Shown: positions 57,469 to 64,000 of the stretch, piece after piece
Layout of the letters: every line of letters starts with the position of its first letter
Numbering within the stretch: the stretch's first letter is position 1
Assembly: GCA_046351215.1 (NCBI GenBank)
Contig: JAXLYX010000021.1
Span: 39,333 to 103,332 of the forward strand
Reading direction: 5' to 3'
DNA: 64,000 bases
DNA from: JAXLYX01 sp046351215
Lineage (GTDB): Bacteria > Myxococcota_A > Polyangia > Polyangiales > Houyiibacteriaceae
Program-made: the position numbers and the translations under genes
The notes under the pieces: generated by a model
The model's database searches: none
Seen by the model: only the letters and a program-made list of their open reading frames with translations
Told to the model about the DNA's origin: nothing

Positions 57469-59121
57469 ATGTCGACGACCCACCCTTTCCCCCCCGTGCT
57501 GGCGACCCCGCGCCCGAAGAGGGAACCGGGGCGCTTCCGCGCGGTCACGGAGGACGGTGCGCTGCTCTTCTTCGATCCCATCACGGGAGCGAACGTGCGC
57601 TGGACGTCGCCCGAGACCGCGCCGCTGCGCCGTCGCCTGCCGAGGGTGGCGATGTTCGGGATCACGAATCACTGCAACCTCGCATGCGGCTACTGCTCCC
57701 GCGACGTCGAGGCCGCGAGCGAGTGGACGGTGGAGAGCGCGGCCTCGTTGCTCGAGGGGCTCGAGGCCCACGGCCTGCTCGAGGTCGCGTTCGGAGGAGG
57801 CGAGCCCTTCGCCTTCCGCGGCTTCGACGAGCTCGTCGAGCGACTCGGAACGACGACTCGCCTCGCCCTCCACGCGACCACGAACGGGACGCGGCTCACG
57901 CCCGAGCGCCTCGCGAGGCTCCGTCCCTTCCTCGGCGAGCTCCGGCTCTCGATCCACGACGACGGATCGTGGCCCGAGGCGGTTCGGACGCTCGTCGACT
58001 CCGGCATCCGCTTCGGCGCGAACGTCCTCGCCTTTCCGAAGCGACTGTCGACCCTCTCGTTCCTCCTCGACCAGCTCGAGTCGCTCGGCTGCAAGGACGT
58101 AGCTTTGCTCCGCCCGATCGGGGACGTCGCGTCGCGCGAATACTCCGCCGAAGACGAGGCGAGGCTCGCCGAGCTCGTCGCGCGCACGCCGCTCCGCGTC
58201 CGCCTCTCCGCATGTTTCGCGGACCGACTCGCCGGGGTGCCGAGGCTCTTCGAGCCCCTCACGACGGAGTGTGCGGCGGGCGACGAGTTCTTCACGCTCA
58301 CCCCCGATCGCCGGCTCCTGCCCTGCTCCTTCCACTCGGAGGCCTTGCCCGTGCGCTCCGCCGAGGACGTGATCGTCGCGCTCGGCCGCCGCGAGGAACG
58401 CTTCCGCGCCCCGGCTCCGCGCGCCGGCTGCGGTCGCCGGGCCACGACGCCCCAGCCTCGGCGAACCGGGATCCAGGCCTGGAATGCTTTCTCCAGCAAC
58501 AACAGCGGAGACTGCGTGCTCGTCGGTCGCTTCGAGTCGGAAGCGGACGCAGGGCGGCACGAAGGCGTGCTCGCGGGCGAGCTCGTCTCCGCCCACGGCG
58601 CACCGCGCCTCGCGGAGCTGCTCGCGGCGCGACCCAGCGCGGAAGGGCGCGAGCGTCTCTTCCTCCGATGCACGACGCGCGAGGTCGCCGAAGAGCTCGC
58701 CCGAGATCTCGGCGGGGTGGCAGGCGCGAGCCGGGTGTTCGTCGAACGCGAACTCGTCTCGAGCCGTGCGGGCTCGTACGCGCTCCGTCGGGCCGACACG
58801 GCGACGGTCCTCCCGGGCGGACGCATCGCGCTCGAGGTCGCCTTCTCGCGTCCTCGCGGAGAGGCTCCCATCGACGCCGCGCGAACGAACGCCGAGCTCC
58901 GCGCCGAGCTCGGTCCGGACGGGAACGCGAACCTCGAGCCCCGCTATGGCACCGCCGCCGGAACCGTCGAGACCGAGGTCCCCGAGCGCGTCCTCCCCTT
59001 CCTCGCTGCGTTCGCGGAGGCGCGGGGCCTCGGCCTCTACGTCGATGCGCGTCCGCTGCGCCCCGTCGTCGAGGCGATGGGGCGCGTGGCGGAGGATCTC
59101 GTGGTGCTGCGGCGGCGGTGA
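57469..59121 (+). CDS. Radical SAM protein with SPASM-like Cys and an unknown C-terminal domain
   Basis: 550 residues from ATG 57469 with GGAGG six bases upstream. The radical SAM Cys triad is CNLACGYC (C69, C73, C76), followed by the GGGEPF motif (about residue 112) and a TIM-barrel pattern. Auxiliary Cys appear in ECAAGDEFFTLTPDRRLLPC and RAGCGRR (about 265-325), a SPASM-like cluster. The last 220 residues start WNAFSSNNSGDCVLVGRFE and form a domain I do not recognise, with two similar halves perhaps. Such fused radical SAM enzymes modify peptides or carry out unusual chemistry. No obvious substrate peptide is adjacent. Confidence 0.9.
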   Translation: MSTTHPFPPVLATPRPKREPGRFRAVTEDGALLFFDPITGANVRWTSPETAPLRRRLPRVAMFGITNHCNLACGYCSRDVEAASEWTVESAASLLEGLEAHGLLEVAFGGGEPFAFRGFDELVERLGTTTRLALHATTNGTRLTPERLARLRPFLGELRLSIHDDGSWPEAVRTLVDSGIRFGANVLAFPKRLSTLSFLLDQLESLGCKDVALLRPIGDVASREYSAEDEARLAELVARTPLRVRLSACFADRLAGVPRLFEPLTTECAAGDEFFTLTPDRRLLPCSFHSEALPVRSAEDVIVALGRREERFRAPAPRAGCGRRATTPQPRRTGIQAWNAFSSNNSGDCVLVGRFESEADAGRHEGVLAGELVSAHGAPRLAELLAARPSAEGRERLFLRCTTREVAEELARDLGGVAGASRVFVERELVSSRAGSYALRRADTATVLPGGRIALEVAFSRPRGEAPIDAARTNAELRAELGPDGNANLEPRYGTAAGTVETEVPERVLPFLAAFAEARGLGLYVDARPLRPVVEAMGRVAEDLVVLRRR

Positions 59122-59131
59122 GGAGTCGAGC

Positions 59132-59560
59132 TCAGCTCGCGGCGCTCGGAGGCCCGGAAGGCACCGCGCCGATCTGCTGGAGCAAGGTGAGCATGTCGGC
59201 GACGCCCCAATGCTCGGTCACGCGACCGGATGCGTCGAACTTCATGATGTCGATGAGGGTCATCGCCACCTTCTTCCCCGTCGCAGGCACGCCCATGAAA
59301 TCCCCCTTGTGCGTCGCGGAGATCTTCACGCGCGCGACGGCCTCGTCGCCGCCGTCGATCACGTCCTCGACGTGCATCTTCATGTCGGGAAAGGCGGCGA
59401 GGAGCATCTGGAAGTAGGCGAGCACGCCCTCCTTCGTCGGCGGAATCCCGGGCAGCTCTTCGTGCTCGACGAAGTCCTCCGCGAGCAGCGCTCCGAAGCC
59501 AGGGAGATCCCGCGCGTTGATGCGCTCGTAGGCGCTTCGCATGGTCGTCTTGTGGTTCAT
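59132..59560 (-). CDS. SnoaL-like polyketide cyclase/ester cyclase family protein
   Basis: 142 residues from ATG 59560 with GGGGGTGG upstream. The SnoaL-like fold: MRSAYERINARDLPGFGALLAEDFVEHEELPGIPPTKEGVLAYFQMLLAAFPDMKMHVEDVIDGGDEAVARVKISATHKG and then KVAMTLIDIMKFDASGRVTEHWGVADMLTLLQQIG. The R-N-x-D-F-V-E-H-x and W.V.D blocks match ester cyclases of the SnoaL type. Activity and substrate are unknown, as most members are uncharacterised. No polyketide gene is nearby. Confidence 0.9.
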   Translation of the reverse strand: MNHKTTMRSAYERINARDLPGFGALLAEDFVEHEELPGIPPTKEGVLAYFQMLLAAFPDMKMHVEDVIDGGDEAVARVKISATHKGDFMGVPATGKKVAMTLIDIMKFDASGRVTEHWGVADMLTLLQQIGAVPSGPPSAAS

Positions 59561-59764
59561 CGTCCACCCCCGTGTTCGATGCGGACAACGTAGGTCCCCC
59601 AGCAATGCAGCGACGACGCGCTGCCCGCTTCCGCCCACATCATCATCCCCGCCGGGCCAGGTCGGTAGCGTCGGCGTCGGCTCGTCCCGCGAATTCGGAA
59701 GAGTGTCTCTGCGCGAGGACGTCACTGCTCGTGGAGCCCGCGAAGCACGGTGGCGAGGTTCTGA

Positions 59765-60109
59765 TCAGCCGATCGTCGCGCGCATGCAGTCGTGGAGCTC
59801 GACGAGACCCGCGCGACCCCAGAGCCGCGCCGCGACGCTCCAACGCTCGCGCGCGTCCGCGGCCTCCGCGCCGAAGCGAGCGCCCTCGAGCCATCGGGCC
59901 GCGAGCCGCGGATCGGCGGATCCCTCGGGGGGCTCCTCGTCGAGCAGTCGCCCGAGCACGTAGACGTCGGACTCGAGCCGCGGTCGTGCGGAAGCCCGCA
60001 GTCGCTCGACGGCCTTCGTGAGCTGGCGTTCGCGGACGTCACGCGACAGCCCATCGAGCTCGGCGTGCGTCCAGATCGGCTCGGGGACCGTGAAGCGATG
60101 CCATTCCAC
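59765..60109 (-). CDS. Hypothetical protein
   Basis: 114 residues from GTG 60109. No ribosome-binding site is clear. Sequence: EWHRFTVPEPIWTHAELDGLSRDVRERQLTKAVERLRASARPRLESDVYVLGRLLDEEPPEG, then ARWLEGARFGAEAADARERWSVAARLWGRAGLVELHDCMRATIG. Acidic and helical, no signal peptide and no membrane segment. It follows the Vps62-aerolysin-like gene by 105 bp on the same strand and may be cotranscribed with it. No family recognised. Confidence 0.55.
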   Translation of the reverse strand: MEWHRFTVPEPIWTHAELDGLSRDVRERQLTKAVERLRASARPRLESDVYVLGRLLDEEPPEGSADPRLAARWLEGARFGAEAADARERWSVAARLWGRAGLVELHDCMRATIG

Positions 60110-60214
60110 GAGCGTCGACCGACGAGACCGAGCTCGTTGGCGTCTCGGAAGTCATGCGGGCCCCCGACCACGCGATGGCACGCGGGTCGAGGGAGCGCCC
60201 CCTCGTCGCGTCCG

Positions 60215-61378
60215 TCAGCCGTTCGTCGGCAGCGCGTGCTTCTCGACGAACGTGCCGTTCGTCACGTTCCACCAGGTCTCCTCGGTCGGAACGGAGTACG
60301 AGAACGTCCCCTTCACGGCGACGACGATCGGCACCGAGCCGGGCGCTCCCGAGTCGAGCACGAGCTCGCCGTCGTATGTCACGTCGTAGTTCGCTCGGTA
60401 GAAGAGCGCCTCGACCTCGACGTTCGTGTGGGCGGGGACGTCCACGGTGCACGCCTGACGGAACGTGGTCGACTCGAGATCGGTCGTCCCGCCTCCGATC
60501 TGGGCGAACTCCGAATGCGTGACCGCGCTCTCGAAGCTCGTCGTCATCTTGACGCCCGTCTTCACGATCCCGACGCTGACTTCGGTCGCGACCTCGGCCG
60601 AGACGCCGAGCTTGAAGCCGAACTCCGTCGAGCTCCCACTCGTCCACGTTCCCGTCACGGTCCGACTCCGCACCTTGGTGACGTCGAACACGTAGTGCGT
60701 GTCGCGATCGGAGGTGTTGTTGTAGTTCGTGCGCTTCACGCTCTCGGGGATCCACTCGATGGGCCCGTTCGTCGTGGCCGTGATCTTGGGTCGGAGATTG
60801 CTCATGATCGATCCGGCGTTCAGCACGTAGGGATGCTGGTCGTTCGGATACGACTCGGAGCCGGCCCAGACGAAGAATCCGCTCCCCTGGATGTTCCACG
60901 TGCTCTCGCGGTCCTTCCAGATGCACGGCGAGAGCAGCTCGGAATGCTTCACCAGGGCCTTGTGGACGCAGCGGAACTGCGGATCCGGGTCGCCCGACGT
61001 GTCAGGGTCGTGGAGCACGGCGATGTCGCTCAGGGCGACGTAGTCCGCGCTCGGCGGGATCGGTCGATAGAGCGTCAGCTGCCCCTTGGACGGATTGGCC
61101 GTCGGGAAGAGGCGCTCCCATCGGCTCGGCTTCACGAGCACCTCGCTCTGCGCCGTCACCCTCTTCGTGTCGCGCACGACGATCGGGGCCGCCGACAGGC
61201 GCTTGAGGTCGTCCTTGCGCGGCGGCTCGCTGCTGCCCTCGGTGCAGACGTACCCGATTCGGACTTCGCCCTCCTCGAGCCGAGGACGCCAGTAGTAGGC
61301 GTCGTAGTATTCCGTGACGAGCTCGAGGTTGTACTGGTCGCGAAGCGTGATGAATTCCACTGGACTGCGGTCGGACAT
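60215..61378 (-). CDS. Vps62-like domain fused to an aerolysin/ETX-MTX2-like pore-forming domain
   Basis: 387 residues from ATG 61378, with AAGGAGTG seven bases upstream; a GTG two codons earlier is not preferred. The first 170 residues match Vps62 (DUF946): DAYYWRPRL, LYRPIPPSADYVALSDIAVLHD, PDPQFRCVHKALVKHSE..SPCIWKD, FFVWAGSESYP. Residues about 190-370 look like the aerolysin beta-pore module: VRSRTVTGTWTSGSSTEFGFKLG, then EVSVGIVKTGVKMTTSFESAVTHSE, then VDVPAHTNVEVEALFYRANYDVTYDGELVL. No signal peptide, so release may need lysis or another route. Possible predation toxin; inference. Confidence 0.75.
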   Translation of the reverse strand: MSDRSPVEFITLRDQYNLELVTEYYDAYYWRPRLEEGEVRIGYVCTEGSSEPPRKDDLKRLSAAPIVVRDTKRVTAQSEVLVKPSRWERLFPTANPSKGQLTLYRPIPPSADYVALSDIAVLHDPDTSGDPDPQFRCVHKALVKHSELLSPCIWKDRESTWNIQGSGFFVWAGSESYPNDQHPYVLNAGSIMSNLRPKITATTNGPIEWIPESVKRTNYNNTSDRDTHYVFDVTKVRSRTVTGTWTSGSSTEFGFKLGVSAEVATEVSVGIVKTGVKMTTSFESAVTHSEFAQIGGGTTDLESTTFRQACTVDVPAHTNVEVEALFYRANYDVTYDGELVLDSGAPGSVPIVVAVKGTFSYSVPTEETWWNVTNGTFVEKHALPTNG

Positions 61379-61849
61379 GATCACTCCTTCATCGAGCCCG
61401 ACCGAGCGTGCACCGCTCGCGTGGGCTCGTTCCCGGGGCCTGCAGACATCGCGACTGCGGCCCGAAATCGACTGGGGATGCCGTCAACGCGACGAGGAGC
61501 CCGAGAGGCTCGTCGGTCGCGGAGGGCCCGTCTTCCGTGCGCGCGCGTCGAGACCGAACAGGGCCTCGGCCGATCCCAGGTCAGGCGCACCTCCCGTCTC
61601 GAAGACGGGCTCGAACGATTCGCTCCTCATGCTTCCCTCGGCGGGGAGGCTGCCATCGGAGGCACTGGCTCCATCCACGCGATCTCCGGAATCCGTCGCG
61701 AACGTGACGCGTGTCACGTTGGCGGTGCGCCGCTCGCCGGCGACCGGGAGCGCCTCCGCGTTCGCGCGAAGTCCTGGCCCAACGATGTGGAGACCCGGAC
61801 GGAGCGCATGCTCGGCGAGCCGAGCTGAGGGCGTTCGGCGCGGCCGCCG
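61379..61849. other. 471-bp region between Vps62-aerolysin and Imm1-like genes
   Basis: No strong gene is seen on the plus strand here. On the minus strand a possible small coding frame lies at 61484-61717 (separate entry). The rest shows no hairpin or repeat that I could find. The 105 bp directly before 61378 on the minus strand should hold the promoter of the Vps62-aerolysin-like gene. Confidence 0.4.
61484..61717 (-). CDS. Possible small protein between toxin-like and Imm1-like genes
   Basis: 77 residues from GTG 61717. It is acidic and Ser/Gly-rich (TRVTFATDSGDRVDGASASDGSLP, ESFEPVFETGGAPDLGSAEALFGL), with few Arg until the end, unlike a typical shadow frame. About two thirds of its third codon positions are G or C. 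No ribosome-binding site, no family. It lies 106 bp upstream of the Vps62-aerolysin-like gene on the same strand. Could be coding or could be chance. Confidence 0.35.
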   Translation of the reverse strand: MTRVTFATDSGDRVDGASASDGSLPAEGSMRSESFEPVFETGGAPDLGSAEALFGLDARARKTGPPRPTSLSGSSSR

Positions 61850-62263
61850 TCACTCGGACGGTGGGTCGGAATCGTCGTGCCACGAAACGAAGGGCGCCGG
61901 TTTCGCTTCGAGCCAGAAGTGCTCCGCCGCGCGTGCCGCATCCTCGAACGCGACCGTCCACTCGGACGGGCAGAGATCGACCTGTCCATTGGCGAGCGTG
62001 AATTCCAGGTCGCCGTCGTCATGGTCGCCACGCGAGCGTGACGTCAGGCCTACGTCGCCTTCGCACCGGAGGTACATGAGGAGTGCACGCGTACCGCTCT
62101 TCAGGATGCAGAGGGCCGGCCCGGCGGAGTCGTTCAACCAGACCTCGCTTCGATCGACCGGTCGCACGTCGGCAATGCGCTCGCGGAGAAGCTCGATCGG
62201 GAGGTCGCCCAGCTCTCGGCCATCGATCGTCAGGGCCTTCGCCATCTCGGTTCCGAGCAACAT
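61850..62263 (-). CDS. Imm1-like immunity protein
   Basis: 137 residues from ATG 62263 (131 if ATG 62245 is used). Sequence: KALTIDGRELGDLPIELLRERIADVRPVDRSEVWLNDSAGPALCILKSGTRALLMYLRCEGDVGLTSRS, then WTVAFEDAARAAEHFWLEAKPAPFVSWHDD. The strands followed by a final V-x-F-E-D-A-x-x-A helix and PxFVxW end are those of Imm1 immunity proteins, a family that guards against toxins of contact-dependent systems. It lies upstream of the Vps62-aerolysin-like gene on the same strand. Assignment is from the pattern only and needs a profile search. Confidence 0.5.
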   Translation of the reverse strand: MLLGTEMAKALTIDGRELGDLPIELLRERIADVRPVDRSEVWLNDSAGPALCILKSGTRALLMYLRCEGDVGLTSRSRGDHDDGDLEFTLANGQVDLCPSEWTVAFEDAARAAEHFWLEAKPAPFVSWHDDSDPPSE

Positions 62264-62537
62264 TCCACATGACCTGCGGCCGGGGCAACGTCCTCGGACA
62301 GCCGCTCCGAGGAGGGATCCGGTCTCTCCTCGCGTGAACTCGGTGAGCGCGCGGCTCAGGGCCGCGTGGATGCGCCTCCGCTTCGACGCGGCGGCACCGC
62401 GCGCGGGCCGAGCACGAGATGTCGTGCCTCCGCGCTTCCGCTTGCACGGCCCTCCGCTGCGGCCGCATGCTGTGACGAGCGCGGCCCGCTTGCGCGGTGC
62501 GCCGCGCGCACGGAAGTTCCGTAAGGAGAACCGAGCA

Positions 62538-63518
62538 ATGCGCACTCGAAACGTGCCTCGTGTGTTCGCGTCGGTGGCTTGGCTCGGACTCGTCGCGCTC
62601 GGCGGCTGCGACGATGGATCCTCGGGACCCGGGCTCCGGTCGTGGCGCGTCTCGCCCGGCACGAATTCGACCGATGCGCCATGGGGCGTCGCGATCGACG
62701 CCACGGGCCGCGTCCTGGTCTCCGAGATGTTCGGACACGCGGTCGACGTGTACACCGCGACCGGCACCCCGGTGACGAGCTGGGGCAGCCACGGCACGGG
62801 CAACGGAGAGTTCGACGGACCCAAGTACGTCGACACCGATGGCTCGGGCAACGTGTACGTGGCCGATCCCGGCAACCATCGGATCCAGAAGTTCTCCTCC
62901 ACCGGTGCGTACCTCACGCAGTGGGGCTCGTACGGTACGGGCGACGGTCAGTTCGAAGCTCCGACCGGCATCGAGGTGGACGTCGCGCGAGGCGTCGTCT
63001 ACGTGGTCGACTCGGGCCACGATCGCATCGAGACCTTCGATCTCGACGGACACTACCTCGCGCAATGGGGCAGCCGCGGCACGGGCGACGGTCAGTTCCG
63101 GTTCCTCGACCTCGAGGGCGGCGGCAATCAGGGCCCCGAGGGCGACGTGGCCCTCGACGCGGCCGGCAACCTGCTCGTCGTCGACAACTGGAACCATCGC
63201 GTCCAGCGGTTCGCGCCGAACGGCACCTACCTCGGTCAGTGGGGCTCGGCGGGCAGCGGACCAGGGCTGTTCCTCTACCCCTCTGGCATCGCCGTCGCGC
63301 CCGATGGAACCGTCGTCGTCACCGACAACGCGCAACCCCACAACGAGGCAGGGAACGTGAGCCGGCTGATGCGCTTCGACGCCAGCGGCGCGTTCCTCGA
63401 AGAGATGCGTTTCCCGCCCATCGCAGGCGGTCCCGTGCAATCGCTCGGCGTCGACATCGACAGCACGGGCCTCGTCTACGTCATCCAGGGGGACTCGGTC
63501 GTCGTCTACGATCTCTGA
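62538..63518 (+). CDS. Lipoprotein with NHL-type beta-propeller
   Basis: 326 residues from ATG 62538 with AAGGAG ten bases upstream. The signal peptide ends LGLVALGGC (lipobox). Six repeats follow of the NHL pattern: GVAIDATGRVLVSEMFGHAVDVYTATG, GNVYVADPGNHRIQKFSSTGAYLTQWGS, GDVALDAAGNLLVVDNWNHRVQRFAPNGTYLGQWGS, and so on. NHL propellers bind peptides or other ligands; no catalytic residues are needed. Likely on the cell surface. The 274 bp upstream hold no other gene that I can support. Confidence 0.9.
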   Translation: MRTRNVPRVFASVAWLGLVALGGCDDGSSGPGLRSWRVSPGTNSTDAPWGVAIDATGRVLVSEMFGHAVDVYTATGTPVTSWGSHGTGNGEFDGPKYVDTDGSGNVYVADPGNHRIQKFSSTGAYLTQWGSYGTGDGQFEAPTGIEVDVARGVVYVVDSGHDRIETFDLDGHYLAQWGSRGTGDGQFRFLDLEGGGNQGPEGDVALDAAGNLLVVDNWNHRVQRFAPNGTYLGQWGSAGSGPGLFLYPSGIAVAPDGTVVVTDNAQPHNEAGNVSRLMRFDASGAFLEEMRFPPIAGGPVQSLGVDIDSTGLVYVIQGDSVVVYDL

Positions 63519-63620
63519 GTCGTGCTCGGTCGGCCGGGCGTCCCGAGCCTCGCGGCGGTTCCACGCGACGACGAGGATCGGCGCGGGCGGTTCCGGACCC
63601 GAGGCCGACGCATGCGCGGT

Positions 63621-63649
63621 TTGGCGTTCGACCCTCCGCCCGGTAGGCT
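63621..63649 (+). promoter_or_regulatory. Putative short-leader promoter
   Basis: TTGGCG at 63621, a 17-bp spacer and TAGGCT at 63644; the -10 ends ten bases before ATG 63660. The TAGGCT and spacing are the same as at 16155. Confidence 0.5.
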
Positions 63650-63659
63650 GGGAGCCACG

Positions 63660-63878
63660 ATGAGCTTCGACGCAGGACCGATGTTCGCCACGCTCCTCGT
63701 GAGCAGCGTCGGCTTCGTGGCCTTCGTCTACGGGAAGCGTCAGCGGCGCGCCCCGCAGTTCGTCGCGGGTCTCCTCCTCCTGATCTTCCCCTACTTCGTC
63801 GACGGTGCCCTGCCCATCCTCGCGATCGGCGCGGTCCTCGTGGCGGCGATGGTCACCGCCCTGAAGCTCGGCTACTAG
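63660..63878 (+). CDS. Small membrane protein
   Basis: 72 residues from ATG 63660 with GGGAG seven bases upstream. Two or three hydrophobic segments (FATLLVSSVGFVAFVY, FVAGLLLLIFPYFVDGALPILAIGAVLVAAMVTAL) separated by the basic GKRQRRAPQ. The pattern is like short uncharacterised amidation-type membrane proteins in Myxococcota and Proteobacteria. No known role. It converges on the next gene with 9 bp between the stops. Confidence 0.8.
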   Translation: MSFDAGPMFATLLVSSVGFVAFVYGKRQRRAPQFVAGLLLLIFPYFVDGALPILAIGAVLVAAMVTALKLGY

Positions 63879-63887
63879 GGAGGAGGC

Positions 63888-64000
63888 TCAATCCCCGCTC
63901 TCGAGCTCCGCGAGCACGAGCCGGATGACCCCATCGGGCCAACGCTGTCTTCCGACTCCGTTCGGCACCTTCGAGAGCAAGGCCGAGATCCGGGCTCCGT
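63888..64000 (-). CDS. C-terminal end of a gene that runs off the window
   Basis: The last 37 codons, ending SKVPNGVGRQRWPDGVIR then LVLAELESGD and a TGA at 63888, are open to the edge. Composition is protein-like with no Arg excess. The remaining sequence lies beyond the window, so no family can be named. It faces the small membrane protein gene at 63660. Confidence 0.6.
   Translation of the reverse strand, partial: GARISALLSKVPNGVGRQRWPDGVIRLVLAELESGD

Noticed and set aside
1..64000. Mobile elements, integrases, transposases, attachment sites
   Set aside because: No transposase, integrase, IS-type terminal repeat or phage gene was recognised in any frame.

Overview
The window is very GC-rich, tightly packed on both strands, and has the gene content of a myxobacterium, most like the Sandaracinaceae/Polyangiales. 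The evidence is a large set of Asp/Gly/Ser-linked lipoproteins, Cys-rich surface proteins with repeated CGxCGxxC motifs, eukaryote-like Ser/Thr kinases, EGF and fibrinogen-like domains, a FadL-type and a phosphate-porin-type outer-membrane protein, and many lone beta-propeller proteins. I saw no rRNA, tRNA, CRISPR array, transposase or phage gene. Genus-level placement is inference. Most genes are single or in pairs, often read toward each other, with start codons ATG or GTG and, for several genes, a promoter ending only about 7-11 bases before the start codon.

Layout. 1-8 kb: the start of a GH16 glycosidase lipoprotein, surface lipoproteins, two members of a small paralogous family, a lone GspG-like pseudopilin and a large Cys-repeat lipoprotein. 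8-13 kb: an ATP-grasp protein, a membrane protein, a translationally coupled DUF302/haem-binding pair, and an OprP-type porin with a palindrome just before its ribosome-binding site. 13-19 kb: a zinc-ribbon membrane protein, two tandem Ser/Thr kinases, a methyltransferase and NnrS. 19-27 kb: a di-haem RoxA/peroxidase-like cytochrome lipoprotein, an anchored phytochelatin synthase and a P450. 27-33 kb: an FN3 lipoprotein, a GT-C-like membrane protein, an Imm44-like immunity protein, a TPR gene broken by an in-frame TAG, and an EGF/fibrinogen-like lipoprotein. 33-45 kb: a two-gene SDR operon, beta-propeller proteins, a FadL porin and a saccharopine-dehydrogenase-like enzyme. 45-54 kb: a thioesterase, a GlxA-type regulator, an SDR, and a secreted lipase with its dedicated foldase. 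54-64 kb: a Cys-rich lipoprotein, a parDE module with a frameshifted third gene, a YebC/YeeN regulator, a radical SAM enzyme with an unknown C-terminal domain, a Vps62-aerolysin-like protein near an Imm1-like gene, and an NHL lipoprotein.

Points of most interest. A 17-bp operator (GATACAG-N2-ATTGTATC) is shared by the di-haem cytochrome gene and the SDR operon 14 kb away, which implies one regulator for both. The Vps62-aerolysin-like gene sits beside an Imm1-like gene and is a candidate contact or predation effector. The lipase-foldase pair implies type II secretion, but only an isolated pseudopilin is in the window. Two genes (TAG in the TPR gene, -1 frameshift behind parE) are either decaying, recoded, or sequence errors, and read-level checks would separate these. 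All functional calls come from reading protein sequence by eye; no database search was run.
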